This document shows positions 9,780-24,279 of a stretch of 64,000 nucleotides of DNA, piece after piece (position 1 is the stretch's first letter; each line of letters starts with the position of its first letter). Origin of the DNA: Hyaloperonospora brassicae. Taxonomy: Eukaryota; Oomycota; Peronosporomycetes; Peronosporales; Peronosporaceae. The DNA is taken from positions 65,001-129,000 of the forward strand of contig CANTFL010000275.1 of assembly GCA_947650285.1 (NCBI GenBank), read 5' to 3'. The notes under the pieces were generated by a model. It had not been told where the DNA came from, made no database searches, and was given only the letters and a program-made list of their open reading frames with translations. Both the position numbers and the translations under genes were made by a program.

Positions 9780-12700
9780 TGGCACGATGCTGAGTGACCT
9801 GACCACCGGCAGTGGCAACGACTCGTTTTCGACGTTTTTTGTTGAGCCAGGAACGGGCAAACACGTATTGCGTGTAGTAATTGTGGACCTTAAGGTTATA
9901 GTCTGTGACTAGGTGCGTTCAATATGCCACGCACAAAACAAATCGAGGCCTCAGGAAGCTGATATCGCAACGCCGAGATCAGAGCAAGTTCTCGATCAAC
10001 GGCGAAGACTTTTGGTAGAGCATTGGTGTTAAAGTTTGTGCAAGAACGCAACACCAGTCCTCTACGACTCTTCGTTCTCGTCCTTCATGAAAACGAAGGC
10101 CGCGAAGAATATGGTGTACAATGCGGTGGAATAGACGACGTCCAGAGATGCAAGCAATTCTAATTGTCTTGTAGGTACAGTTCAAGACTAAAAATGCGTG
10201 ATTGAGTCTCATCAACTTCGTTGTTGCCGGGTGTGCAATAAAAGTAATATGTGACACGTCCATTATCGTCCAAAACTAATTCTTTTTCATAGGCCTCATC
10301 CCTATGATCTGCTACCCTGTATTTCGACCGAGCTCTCGCCGTCCAACTCCTTTTTGGCCAGCTGCCAAATGGTGTTGTACAGATTCCACATTAGAACCTT
10401 CACGCCATGTGTCACTTTTGACTGATTCCGGATGCTTCGTGAAGGCATCTTGCGTCAAGGAACCCCTTAATTGATGAAACCTGCCCGTGCGAGAGATTTT
10501 GGTGGGTTCGATGCCCGGCAGGATGCGAAGAAAGATTGTGGTTCTGATCGGCTGTGATGATGCTGAAAATTCAAGATCCATACGCTTTCGCATCGCAATG
10601 CCCCTTACACAAGCATTTCATCAACCTGCAGATAGTCCGTCGCTTTCATTTACCGTTGCTGAGGTTATGAATGCTCTGAGGTCCCGATACGATAGCACTT
10701 GTACTAGACCTGTTGCAGACGCCGCCTCGTTTTTTTTGATCTAGCGACGAATATGGCATACCTTTGGGTAGCCGTAAAACCGTTTGAGGTTGCTTCCATC
10801 TCGTTCCTATTTTTTTGGTACCAACTAGAGAGGCAGGGGGGTTTACGCTATTTAAGCGATGGTTGTCTTTCTTTCAGGCCTTCTTACGCCATTTTTCAGA
10901 GTCCAGCTGGTGCTGGTAATTATCCGGTGCTTCCTATCGTATTGTATGATCATGAGGGAACATAGACGCAATTGCGAGGCCAATACAGGTTTCCAAGACA
11001 GGCTCTTTTTATTCTGCAGTAGATGGAATTTCCCTTTTACCCTCCAGAGCCATATGCCAAACAGTTTCCACCTATTCGGTTGGGTGCTTCTACATACAAT
11101 TATACCGTACAGTACACGTACATTATTATGCACTATAAAATGTGAAGTCGTTTTTATCATTTTAAGCGAGTGAATGTGCCCGTAGCAAAACTGGAGGGTG
11201 TCCCTCGTCGTGGCCTTTCGATATAAGTGCATAAACGGTCACAAAACGTTTTTTTGATCTTGCCTGATTGCTGATATATTACAATTAGACGAATATGATA
11301 TAGGTACACGTCCGTCATGTCGGACACTAAATCGCCGTGACGTGCGGGTGAGGAGACTAGGGCTCCAGATTAAGCTAGCAAATGAAGGTGAGCTTACACG
11401 ACGTACTAAATGAGTAGCTGGACGTGGCCAAGTGGCCTTGCAGGTAAAATGCGTGTTGAAGTATTGACATAAGTGGGTAACAAATGTAAAATGTTTATGT
11501 ACTTCTACGTTTTTAAGTACGAGTGAAACGTTGCTCTACTTTTACAAGGTATACGTCTAATGGAACCTGTAGGATGCGCAGCTCACGAGGTGACACTACA
11601 GTCAGGTGGCCGACGGTCAGGACACAATATTAATCATCATTTAGAATAAGGCAATAGTTTCGCGAGGGTGCTAGACAAGATGCTAGTCAAGCTTAATGAA
11701 TTGTCGGAGCGGATAAGAAGAAAAAAAATGAGAGGCAAGCAGATTTATTCACCGAAAAATCTGCGACGTCATTTTTATGGATATGCTTTAGAATCAGGAT
11801 AAGGTAACAACTTCCAGTGTTAGGGCACAACGCACCGAAACTTTGTATGATTGTATCGATTGATATGAATAAACCGGCATTATTGTCTGCCGGTCACCTA
11901 CTTTGTTGTTCGATATTAGCTTTTCGCTATGATTTACTGTATTGACGAACTGGTTAAGTCGATGGTAATTTGGATTCCCCATACACCTGAGTCCGCCTTT
12001 CATAGCAACTTGTTCCTACGTGACCTACCCCGGTATGCATTAACAAATTTCAAATTTGTACCAAGTCGATTAGCACGCAAAGGCGCGACACTTCATTCCC
12101 CTCAAAAAGTGGCACTGCAACTCATAAATGAAAATACGAAAAAGCCTTGGTAGCTGGTGTTTCGAATATTCCAACGGAATAGTTTATTATTTGGCTTCCA
12201 AGTAATTGATGTTATACTGTGAAGAACGACGACATCAAAGTGAATGTACTCGGTCAGAACCTTCTAGGCACCGAAAAGAAGTGCTAATCCCAGCTCGTTC
12301 GAGTTTGTGATCTGAGAATACTACGGTAAAAAAGCTTAAGCAGGAATTGCTCTAGTTCTTCACCACCACCAGTTGTGAGTATAAAGTTATCGTGCCGTAT
12401 AGCCATTACAGCGTATCTGAAATGAACGCTTCATGAGCGTGACAACTGCAGGAAAGCAAGCGTAGCCGAGTTCATAATAGTTTCGCTCAAACTTAACGAG
12501 CAGGATGAACAGAAGATATATACGACACTTTGTACCGGTTATTATTTCGCCATTGAGAGTCTGAGACATATGGAAAGCTGCCCTATTTACTACGTTAGTG
12601 GAGCTTAATGTTTGGGTTATGCCAATAATCGAGAAATGATGTATGTGGTCGAGTCGACTGGGGAGATGGCAGGTTCTAATAGCTTTGTACAGATCATTTT

Positions 12701-15700
12701 GTAAAACTTTGTTACCTGTGTGGCACAACCGGTCCTAATAGGCCCTGCTCAGATTGGACATAAAATGAGCATTAGCTGATCGGTTCTAAACCTGTTTCGA
12801 AAAGCGTACATTCTGAACAGATAACTGATTTTCATGGAGAGAGAGCAAGTTGCAAAAATGTTATGGTAGTCTCTCGATCCAAATTATACGACCGTGAAGT
12901 TCACTGTACCGTATGTGTGATCGCACTACTCCTGAGCAAAAATCGTTCCACTCACTTCCTGGTCCTAGTCTCAGTGCCTTTCCACTCGTCCTCGGGGCCG
13001 ATATGTAATTAAGTTTATATAGAAACCCATTCTGACAATTAATTTTTGACAAAAGCCTGCTTCGAGATGCGGTTCACAACAACAATGCATATTTATAATA
13101 GCTTTCGATAAGGTGCCTCTATTAATCACACACAAGGCAGTGCCTTCATCTGGTTCAAGTCACATTGGGTAGTTAAGGCCAATCGACTTCTACATGTTCA
13201 GAACGCATCTGATTTTGAAGCTTTTCATCCTTTGCCTGACAAATTATATTGAACTGAATGGGCACTGAATCACCGTAACATTGGCCGCTATTATTGTACG
13301 ACTAAAGGGTGCTCATATTGTGAACGCCAACCGCATCAATGATATATATGGTGATTGTAAGAGATATTTACAACATATTGGCCGACACTTTTTCATGTTT
13401 TAAACAAGGGAAGCTATCACGACGGAAACGTATTTATAATGGAGATCAAATTCTAATTTCGACATAATGGCGTTATTCATTTTGTCCGATGTAGTCATTT
13501 GTGTAACGACATTGAGGTCAACATTATCGTAAGAGGCTTTTGATATCGAAATACCGAATAACAGGCGTATCAATTGTCTGACTTTCTCGCAAGACAAGTA
13601 AAGAAGACGAACAAATGCGCATTTCCGGTAAGAAAATTGATTGATGTTACCGAATGTGTTATCTGATTGAACTCAATGACCTCATAATCTCGTACGTGAT
13701 TGTCGCGGTAATGGGTGTATATTAAGTTACTAATCAACGAACATACCCTTTAGCAGTTTTTTTTTCTTTAACGACTACTGCCCAGATGCGTTAATGTTCT
13801 AGCATCTACTGGTTGGTTATGTTCAAGGATTCTTATGTACACTTCACAAGTTTACGTACACGCAATGGAGACCTATACATCCATCGGTGTGTGTTTTGCA
13901 ATATTAAAGGGTGTCTCTCGGAAAATAAGTGATTGATGTGACCCAGCATGACATGGAAAAGGTGACCAAGCATGAAACCATACTGAAATTGGTGCATAGT
14001 ATGATATTAATAATAAAATTTACTTTCAACGTTCAGTGTTAAGCAGCTGAGTATGCATGAATCATATATAAGCACACAACAATGTTATCAAAAATGGAAC
14101 AGTTATCATGGATAGATAAAAGAATGGATGGAGCCCATAAAGTTGACAGCAAGGGATATTTCTCTCAATGCAACTTATAATCGTATCCTGAAAACAAGGC
14201 GTTGGTTGCGGGTAGGCATCGTTGAATATAATTGAAAGGGTGATTAAATGTAAGGCACTTAGGGTTCAGTACGGCAAAAGCAAAGCTGGTTGTAATTTAA
14301 CACGACAAACGTAAATATGCTGACCTTCATTTAGAAATGTCAATTGCTAAATACTGATAAACAAACGTCGATCAGGAGGAGCTTAATGAAAATCGTGACA
14401 AGCATGCAAATAAATTAGGTCTCGATTTGGGATAAGTTGCTGACACATTGACAAGATTTTAAATACAGCGACGTTTACAAACAAAGTGAAACTGAAGAAT
14501 TAGCCATTGTTCTTGAAATCTGAGCATCTCCAAAGAAAAAGACTATTAAAATGCGGTACAGATGACGGATCCACCGCATATTCACGTTAGTAGTGGTTAT
14601 CAATAAATACTGAGAGCGTAAAAAGTAGTGTGTAGACAATGTTTCTTCTTTCTGAGTGCCCACACATTTTAGCAAAGTAAATATAATAAATAAATAATGA
14701 TGCTAGTGTGAATTCGGAATTTACCAAAAAACGTTAAGATTCTAGCAATAAGCTACGGCTAAGAGATAACCACGTGATCACTTTTGACACCGTCATGTAA
14801 ACTCAAACCAACATGGTCACCTTAGAGCTCTCTCATAGTAATTAAGTGGTGAACCCTGTACAGTGATCTTCTATTCGCATGCATTAATGACAATAAAGAT
14901 AAAATTGGAAGGACCTTGATGAGCTTATGTATGCAAATAATAGAGCGTAGCTATAAACAAACAAATATAGATGTTTTGATAGAATCAGCAGCTATCCGGA
15001 AGGCTTAAAAGCAATTGTTTGCTAAGTATGACGATTGTGGGAATACATCCTGTGCACGACGAATAATGTTCAAAATCGATTAAAAGAAAACGAAACATAG
15101 ACAATATGTAGATGGCTTGCTACACACTTAGAAGTTTAATGCTACCGAGCAACAACTTATAGAAGGCTATAACTTGCAAAACGATAGGGGTTCGGGTGTC
15201 GTTGACCAATTTTATTCGCCCACGATTCGTTACGGAGCCGGTAGTAAGATACCATTAAAAATATGTAGTTACGAAGCAATATGGTATTGAATCTTCGATA
15301 GGGCGTATGGGGCTAAAAACAAAAAATAAAATAATGGGTGCACTAGCAACGCGTATGCTTAACAAGGTACAAAGCTCATCGCTACAGTGATATCCGCATT
15401 AGAAAGAAATGAGACAATCGCAGTACCGCTTTCACATATTTTTGTGCATTGCACATTGGCGTTGTCCCCATTCATCGCGCTTACAAAGCACAATGATCAT
15501 CAGGCATTCGAAACAGATAACGATGATACACGTTAGGTTGTGAATCAATTCTAGGAACTGAAAAATGAAGCTTAAAAGTATGATTTTCAACAGCGCAAAA
15601 AAAAACCCTCCTTCCTCTTTCATAAGCAAAGCATCGAGACGCGGCCTTAGCGCATATTAGATATAGACGTTGATACATAACTACGGAGAAATGAAGCGGC

Positions 15701-16600
15701 ACAGCGACAGGATGCGACGTGTAAAAGTTTATGGAAAGTATGATTCGCGTTTTCTTAGTACTTTGTTCAATACTCTACAATAATAAATATCTCTGATGAA
15801 AAATGCAGTGCCTTTCGTGGAATCCTTTTTGACCTCCTTCGCATTTACAAAAGTTGATTAGGATCCCACGAAATTTCGCTTTGAAATATTTATAAAGGCG
15901 CTAGGAAGTTCCTAGAGGCCAAATTTAGTGTGATTTATCACAACGAATTGCGTAAAGGCCAGTACAATTGGGTCAAGTCTCTATATAATGCTAATCAGGC
16001 GACTCAAGTTGTAGCGCTCGAGCGTTAATTTTTGTTTGTTTGACATGTATATGCGACCACCCGCCTGCATTTGTTTTGCCTAAGTAAGATAACAACAACT
16101 CTATTTTACCTGAACGAATGCATCCCGACCTAACGACAGGTACAAACGAAAACCAAGATGTTTACGACTCGATGTCAAAGTATACTCTTCTCTAGCAAAC
16201 ATCACTCACAGTAGCGGATAGTCGGCATCGCATCGTTATGATTTCGAATGTTTCTTCACTAAAAAATTTATGCATTGATGGGAGGTTATAATAGCTAAAT
16301 CATTTAACAAAATATGCTATAAACCGCTTACGGGACCCAGATGCAATTTCCAGTCTCAAGTCTCTGCTTGAATGAGTCGCAGATATGCAACTCATTCTAT
16401 ACACTTACGTGTGGATTACTTATTACATTTGTCTCGAAATCCATGAGCATTGCCGTTCTTTGATTAAAGATAATACATTCGTCAAATTGTGTACTAGCTA
16501 CTTTTATACATGGTATAAGTCGTAGGTTAGTAACCACTAATCAAAATATCGAGAAGGGCATTTATTTTGGGCACGTCATTGGCCCAGTTGGTAGCTAGAA
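9780..16600. other. Long gene-poor block
   Basis: About 6.8 kb. The first part (to about 11.2 kb) is of moderate GC with small overlapping ORFs on both strands (for example 10312-10593 minus, 10859-11173 plus). The remainder is AT-rich, with ORFs mostly under 75 codons and frequent stops. I recognise no gene, RNA or complete transposon here. Confidence 0.45.
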
Positions 16601-16739
16601 TAGCTGGATGATATTATAAATGGTTACAATGAGAAACATATTCCGCACCCCGGGCCTCCCGTCGTACTGTGTTTCTCTCACCGGTTTCAAAACGCGAAAA
16701 AGTTCATGCATTGCTGGGACATTATCCTGTCCATTACTG

Positions 16740-18480
16740 CTTTCACTCAATCCTAATAGAGCCACACTTAAGTCCCTGGCTGGATCTTGTGGTCGACCAC
16801 GCCATTATTGTACACTAGCACGCCGGTCTGGCTTGCTTCTGTTAGAAACTCATTCTCCTTCTTCCTCGATCGCCGATGCTGGTTCTAAATTAAGTATTTT
16901 AGCGCCGCGGCCCAGACGCTGGACGACTCACATTCACTGCAGTTGCGTAGTTTCAAGGGGTTGACTTGATATCTCAAGCATGGAACGAAAACTTGCCGTG
17001 TCCTTCCTCACTCGATCTTGGGCGGTATTGATTTCAAATCTTAATCTTTGTGTGTGAGCGTCTTAATCGCTTTAGCATACGTTTGTGACATAGAACTTGG
17101 TTAGAGTTTGCATTATCTTCTCGACCGTCCCATTGGCATGAGGTCGGTTATCTGTAATCGATGGTCGACGTTTACTTTCCATACGTCTGAACACACGAAA
17201 GAAGTCCGACATAAATCTCGGGTCCGATTATGACAGATCGCCTCACTGGTACCGGAACGACGGAACACACCTCTTCGTAACCTTTGTCTACCGTCTGCGC
17301 TGTCCGCGACGCACTAGCTACGACCAGCGTATATCTAGTTAAAGTCAGCTTTAATCAGCAGCTCTGTGTTTCCTCTGTGCAACTTTGAAAGAGACGGATC
17401 GTGGTCCGTCGTTACAATCTGGAAGAAGTAGGTCTCATTGAAAGTTTTAATGGGTATTCCCCTCAAAGAAAGGTTCGCATTTATGATTTCCAAATGCATG
17501 CAAGAACCCGCATATCCTTGCACACTTCAAAATAGACCTATCACGTGACCTCATCTTTGCACCCGTTGGTAGGTAGACCCGAAACATCGTGGTTTCCCTT
17601 TAAATCGTATGATAGTGGAAAAGGAAGCTAGTAAAAGATGTCAAGTACAATTAATCTGCATCTTAGGCCCTGATCCTCTCTTTCAACTCTATGGTTGATA
17701 AAATACACCAATATTCCGTCTTCGCTTATCCTAAAACCCTATGAAACTTTTCTGGACACACTAGCCAAGTCCTTCGAAAATATACTATAGTCTCTTATCA
17801 GAGATGACTGTAAATCTCTTATCCATCTCTATTCTTCCCGTGTCTTCTATAATTAGTCCACACTCAGTCTTTTAACGACTTCATCTCGCATGGTCTCTCC
17901 AGAGATCATAATGGGAAATCGAGATCTGGTCACTGCAAAGCCTTTTGCCGAAGTATCCTAGTCTTTAGAGACCAGCAATTCTGGCTATCGGTTGATCTCT
18001 TCTTAACTTGGTCGACATTCGTCCGGCGCCGACTTTCTATCTCTGTGGGTGCAATGCCGAAAAGGCAAATTGGTTCCCTACTTGGTTTCAATCCCACTTC
18101 ATATGTAGAATGCTGTTGATGGCCACGTCTGGAGCTCATTTAAAGCTCTGGTTTGTAGAGGAGATAGACGAGAATAAGTACACTCGAATTCCCCACTCAT
18201 CTGCCGTACCACTAAATTATGAACTTCACAGATAATCATAAATCGCATTTCAAAGGTTTAAAATGTTAAAACCATGTAGCATACCTTCATATTCTGCCTC
18301 GTTCACCATAGACAGGTCGAGGTACTCGGAGGCGGCTTCGACGATAATTCATGCCTGAGGTCTCCACGCAACAGCGCGACATGACTCAAATACCTGTTCC
18401 ACACGGACTGAACAGTAATTCTTCCTATTTCACGGTGGGTTTAGATAGGTCGGCCGTTTGCCATGACTGCATCTTAGATG
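16740..18480 (-). mobile_element. Ty3/gypsy retrotransposon pol remnant (RNase H, integrase)
   Basis: Read on the minus strand, scattered frames give a decayed gypsy-type pol in the expected order. Around 18345-18255 the RNase H-like stretch reads VNEAEYEGMLHGF. Around 17333-17274 the integrase stretch reads LVVASASRTAQTVDKGYEE. Around 17235-17100 the integrase core reads SDPRFMSDFFRVFRRMES followed by NRPHANGTVEKIMQTLT, which contains the second Asp and the Glu of the DDE triad. Around 17042-16985 there is FEINTAQDRV, and near 16780 VWLYLD. Stops and frameshifts separate all these pieces, so it is dead. No flanking LTRs were recognised. Confidence 0.75.
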
Positions 18481-18499
18481 CAATCGACGACAAAATAGA

Positions 18500-21400
18500 G
18501 TCTACATTCTTTCAGATGTGATACTGGCCTCCAACGCCTTCATCACCTGATCTTCGCCTTTTTGCACTTCGCATTCATAAGGTTTACTGAGAAAAAGAGG
18601 CAGTTCACTCACTTATGTGCCCCTTTAGACCGGACGAACTGAATTACTATCTGAATTTTGAAATCTGAACACAATTTGAGGAACCGGGTGGCCATCGTTG
18701 TACAACAATTCTATAATTCGCAACAAAGCTACCTCTTCTTATTCCACAGTGATGCCATTTAATTTATTTGACTTAAGATTTCCGCCATTTATACATACCT
18801 TTATGAATAGTCAAAACTTCAGAATATTTTAGTACAAATTGCCGTCATCAACAATAAATTGCTGGATCATTTGCAAAATAAGATTCGCATATTATATGAG
18901 TGATCCGCAAGCATGCCTAGAGTTGATTTTGCCATAAGAGTGCACAATAGACGATTCCGCTATGGCGGCGTCATCGAGCGTTAACGACATAAAACCTTCA
19001 GCAAAGTTCCCTAAGACCAATCAGCGACTTCTCACCATGTAAACCAGCCCAAATCGTAGTACATGTTGCAAAATGATTGTATGATTATCTCAACAGCTCA
19101 ATCCGCTGAATTACGAGCTAGTTTACAGCACCTAAGACTTATGTACATTTTTTACCTTATCAACAAAATAATTCTACACAAATTTGTTAAGCTACCAAAG
19201 AGAGGCTAAAATAGCAGTTATCCGACAAAGTGCCGGTAAATTAAATGTATTTATTGTAAGCAATCCGCCTAATGAGTTGCGTCTTCAACAGATCGAAGCC
19301 AAATTACAAGATCGAAAAAATCAATTAATAAAGATTGCATGGACTCAGCCATCTATATTAGTTGATCTTTCAAAATGTGGCCTAAATTGTTTGGATTTTG
19401 AAGTCCGGGGCGTTGATTACCATCGTACTTATATACTGCGTCTTAAGTCTTTTGCCGAAGGGAAGTTAAGATGGTACCACAAAGCAAGGTATCAGTGCTA
19501 TTTAATTTTAAATTATGAAGAGCTTCATTACGTGCAACAATCAGCAAGTTTGCAATTTCGTACACAGAAATTGTGTCCATTGTTCAGAAGTGTGTGATGC
19601 CGATCATTCGGTAGTAGGGACTGCACGAAAGGTGTAACGAGTATCCTATTAAAATAAGCAATTTGTGTATCGGACCTCAAAACTTCGACCGATACAAGAA
19701 GTCTTCTTCCAGCGAACTCTTATTTTTCGTGGAAAGACAATGTAAGCCGCAAAAGTACTTAGGCGACCCAGATTGGAGTAATGTTCAAATGATAAAATTG
19801 CACATGGGGACGAGTCGTGATTGTATTTTTTCTTGAGCAAGGAAATAATGATTTGGCGCTTCTCACGAAAATTTTCTGTGATAATTAACACACGTACTTT
19901 GAATACACTAAACTACCAGTCATGCTTATCTGAAGATACAAGCCTTCGCACTGTGGATATGCAAAATAAACTCGCGATGATGCAATTTTCACCTTAATTA
20001 GATTTGTGGTGGATTCATGGAACGGGATGCGGATCATAACACGGGGTAGCGGTACCTAATGTGTGCAACAATGTTTGCAAATTAATTCTGGGATGAACTG
20101 TAACGGTGAGAAATTGTAGTCCGTCTGAGAGACCTTGCTAACAATCTACCCAGTGCAGTGCCCGGTGTAAATAATATTTAATATCAATGTGATAGCTATG
20201 ACCTTATCTTTACAATTTGTAGTTGACTTTGGCCCAGTCGGTCCTCTTTACTTTATATCTGCTCTAACGCATGTACACAATACATATTAGTAACATAAAA
20301 TGCATCTTTGAGCATCAATAGATGATTACTGATTCTGGATTTTGGCATACATCATATAATACAATGTGACAAAGTAAAATTTGGTAAGGTTACATATTAT
20401 ATGAGAATGAATAAAAGATTTTACACTGCCAAATTGTATACATAATGTCTAAAATCCTTCTCTGTGGTCATTATGTTTTTATAGTGAGATACATGAATTT
20501 CCGGAGTCGACCAAAGGTGTATAAAAGTCGTGGTATGTGAAACCTTTGGCTTTAGGCACAATGAAGCGGCGGGACGGAGACATCTACATTACGCTCGCTG
20601 AAGAGGGTTATCAGTCTTGCTGAACTGCATACCTCATTCTTTACACCGACTAGTAGTTTACTGAGGTTAACGATAGCCAGCACCATTTCGCGAAGAAGCG
20701 CTCATTACTTTTTTAAGCATACAGCCATAGAAAGGCTTTTAGTAACAAATGCAAGTAAAACGGGTAAGCGAGATTCTAATGCCTCCATTTATTCGCCACA
20801 ATACTTGGTGACAACATGATATAAACAATAAAAGCAGATAAAGGACTATATAATGTGAATTTTATCAATACAGTCTGATTAACAATTTGGTTTAACGCAT
20901 GAGCACCATCAAAATTTTGACAAAAACACAACTACAGATTACCGTCAAAGTTATCATGCAAGGCGTCCTTACTTTAGTACAACCGGTATTCACTAGAGCT
21001 AGTTGAACTATTCGAATGTTTCTACCATTAAGCTGTGATTCAGCTGCGTCTTCCAAAACACTTAAGTTTGCATTTAATCGGAATGAATTTTAAAATCTAC
21101 GCAATTTATCTTTTAATGAATGTAATCTCATTTTGAAGAATGAAATGATGACGGATGCCAAAGTGGTCGCCCGTACAATGTATCCCGCGTTGCGTTCAAA
21201 GACGATGTAACGTTTGTCGTCCTCCCGACTTTTGTTGCCCTTACGTGCTTCTGACACCGGTCCGTGGTCTGAGTCATCTCCACACCACCTATTCATTTAC
21301 AGGGTTTGTTCCATGTAATACGTAATCGTTGAATTCAACGTCTTTGTACATTACTGATTCAAACGGATGATGATAGGCGCACAATTAATCAAGAAACGTT

Positions 21401-23900
21401 TACGAGACATTAAGCGGCGCTTTTATAAAGCTCTACTCGAGACTTCATTAGTTTACTTGGTCTATAATTTCTGCCACCGTACCGCCATTAACAAAAATGT
21501 TGATCGCTGACCTTGATTAGAACATCTCACGAATAAAAGAATTCCCATACTAATGCCCGCAAAATAATACTAATCGCCTCATTTGCAGAAAAATGAAAGT
21601 ATTACCCAAAGGTGTGAAGTTTATGGTGTGGAGTACATATGCAATAATTGTCGTCTACGATATTTTTTATTTGTTCGTGATCCGCTTTTGTGGTGGCAAC
21701 CTCCATCTTCGTCACCTTGATACTATATCAAAAATATTCACCACCGAGTCATCCATTTTATTCGAATTCAGAAACGGATGATATCGTTTATGTGGCATGT
21801 CCAACTGGTCATCAGCCTACCTTCATATTATGCTTAAACTGCAGGAAGAACTAATATTGGTCACTTATATCGTCATAATATAACTCACCCTTTCTCAATT
21901 ATAGACCTAGACGTAGCCCCTTTATATTGGACGTTATCAGTACAATTTGTTGATGCAAAATAATTCTTCCATTTATCTGCTATGCCGATGTCGTCAACAT
22001 GTGACCCTATACACACAAAGTATCATGCCAGCCCTTGTCGTGAACACAATGTCATTACATATATTGGCGGAAGCTAATACACATGAAGAACCGCGTAGTG
22101 AATCTTGTTTTATGCTCTTTCAGACTGTTTGAGGAATCTTATTGATCTTTCTAAACGATATGTCATGTTTTAACGTGTTTTTCATCATAACATTCTTGAA
22201 GTCCCGCTATAGGGACTTTTCGTTTCATGTTCCTGTTCGAAAATGCTGTCTGCAGTCAAAAGTATTTTGATAGAGCCTGTGTTTATATATACAACAAGAC
22301 TGATCAAATTAAGAAATTACCTAGTTTCTTGGATACGCATCAGACGTTATAGGCAAATGCATCAAGTGCAAATTTCCCTGCGACGAAACGAAGGATACTA
22401 TAAATAACGTATTACACCTTCTTTAAACGTTAATTAGCGGGATCGTTCGCACCAGTCGACAACACCTTATGAGAACGCATGAACCTATCGACTGAATAAT
22501 AAGATGCACCCGGAATGGCCGGCCTTTAACCGGTAATCGAAAGCAAAAAATCGAAGGCAATACGCCATCAGAAGCCAAAAGAGAAAAGGCCGAATAGAAA
22601 AAGTGGTTTGGAAGACTTAACAGGTCTGTGGGGCCAATATGAGCTCAGAAAACCGGAATATTTTACTGATTATGTGATGAATATGGCGCTTACTACATCA
22701 TAAGTTTTGATAATCAAAAATCTCTATTCGAGCCGGTGGTATTAAAAACCGTTTGTAATAATTAGATCAATGGTATTTAGCCTGCAAATTATTTTGCGCC
22801 TGATACAGAGGAACCGCGCGCACCGAACAAGAATGGGATTAATATATAGGTTTTTATTGACTCTGTTTGACATGACACTCTTTGTTAAGCATATGTGGGT
22901 ATGCCCGATTATTAAAGATCAACTGGTATACGTTATTTGAATACAGCTCGCATCGTGGCTCTTACAAATTTCAGCATCCAGGCATCGACAATAAAAAAAC
23001 ACATTCAATCTTGTAGAACATAAATCTTCTTTCGGTTTTTAGTAGTGCTTGCAGCTACGCTCGGGCTTAACGTGTATGGTGTGACATTACTACCGTAGAC
23101 TTGATTGCGTTGCCGGGTTCCGAACACAATTATAGAGTCATTCGTGGCTGATTATATAAGGTTCCACGGCGTGTTTTTCCTTTTGAAGCGCGTTACATGA
23201 CTTCGCCAGTCACGTTATGAGGGGGTGTCAAGCTAAACAACTACTTTTTCGCCCATGTTATTGGCTATTCGTTCACTAATCCATGCATATACTGTCCCTT
23301 TGATGAGGAAAAAATTGTTTACATTCGAATTATGTGGATGACATTTAATCGAAAGTAACAACGTGCATGAAAAACAGAGCACGTGACAGCATTTATTTAG
23401 CACTGGAAAATCGCAGATTAATGACCACTGAATTCGTTTCTGTGAATCGAAGTGCATTCAACATCGAAGCAGATAACGATGTGTCAAGATCAATATGAAC
23501 GAGACTATTATAAATTGGGACAATACAAATTTTAATCGAACACAAATTTAATGGAGGTGACTAGGCGTTTACATGTTGTCCACCATAACGGCACCATGGA
23601 CAAAAGATTCCGTTGTAGTGACTCAAATGAGGCAAAAATGTACCTGGCTAACATTTCGAGGTCCATTTGGGCGTTTGTAGTAAGCATTTTAGTTTCAGTC
23701 GAAACTCATCCATCTAAAATAATGTTAGAAAATTAAACCGCGCTCTTAGGTACCTTTTATGAACATGAGCCATGTCATGACAAATTCGGGAGAACCTATA
23801 GCATTAACACAAGTCATTCATGACAAATATAGTGACAGCGTGTGGTCCAACAAACCAAAACAGCACAAGAATACGACTGGCTTAGTTTTTTTGGATAGCT
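18500..23900. other. AT-rich gene-poor block
   Basis: The sequence is AT-rich with only small ORFs. The longest is 19184-19597 on the plus strand (137 codons), which starts at TTG rather than ATG. It contains segments such as ELRLQQIEAKLQDRKNQLI and matches nothing I know; it may be chance or a transposon remnant. Otherwise nothing supportable. Confidence 0.4.
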
Positions 23901-23933
23901 AAAGGAGCTTCTCCATGGATGCCAATCACATAA

Positions 23934-24266
23934 TCAATAAGTGTAATAATCAAAGGGGATGTTGATTCATTTGCTTTATGTGTAGAAAGTACGGAAGTGT
24001 ATGATGTGTACAAAATCTTGCAAGAATTTATAGAGCGTCATTCTATTTCCATGCGCATGGGAATTGGCGACGAAGCGGCTTACGCTAATTATTGATATCT
24101 AAAAAACAACAGACGGACACGTAAACTAAGCCGCGGTGGAAAACTACGTAAGGAAGCTAGTGATATACAAATCGATTTTGGTGTAAGGTTAAGCAAGAAT
24201 ACAGTATATTTGACGCATTTACAAACCCCCACGAATGACAGAGCCTACAATATTGTTGCAAGTATT
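23934..24266 (+). pseudogene. Coding-like remnant with one internal stop, unassigned
   Basis: One frame stays open except for a TGA at 24093-24095. It has protein-like composition: VIIKGDVDSFALC (about 23943-23981), then ISMRMGIGDEAAYANY just before the stop, then a basic stretch. The pattern of a strand ending in DVDS followed by MGIGD is reminiscent of nucleotide-cyclase-like folds, but that is only a visual impression. There is no good start codon and no neighbour to give context. Confidence 0.2.
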
Positions 24267-24279
24267 TAGCATCAGACAT

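Noticed and set aside
10495..10530. tRNA-like T-loop (GGGTTCGATGCCC)
   Set aside because: No cloverleaf partner arms of correct spacing could be formed around it.
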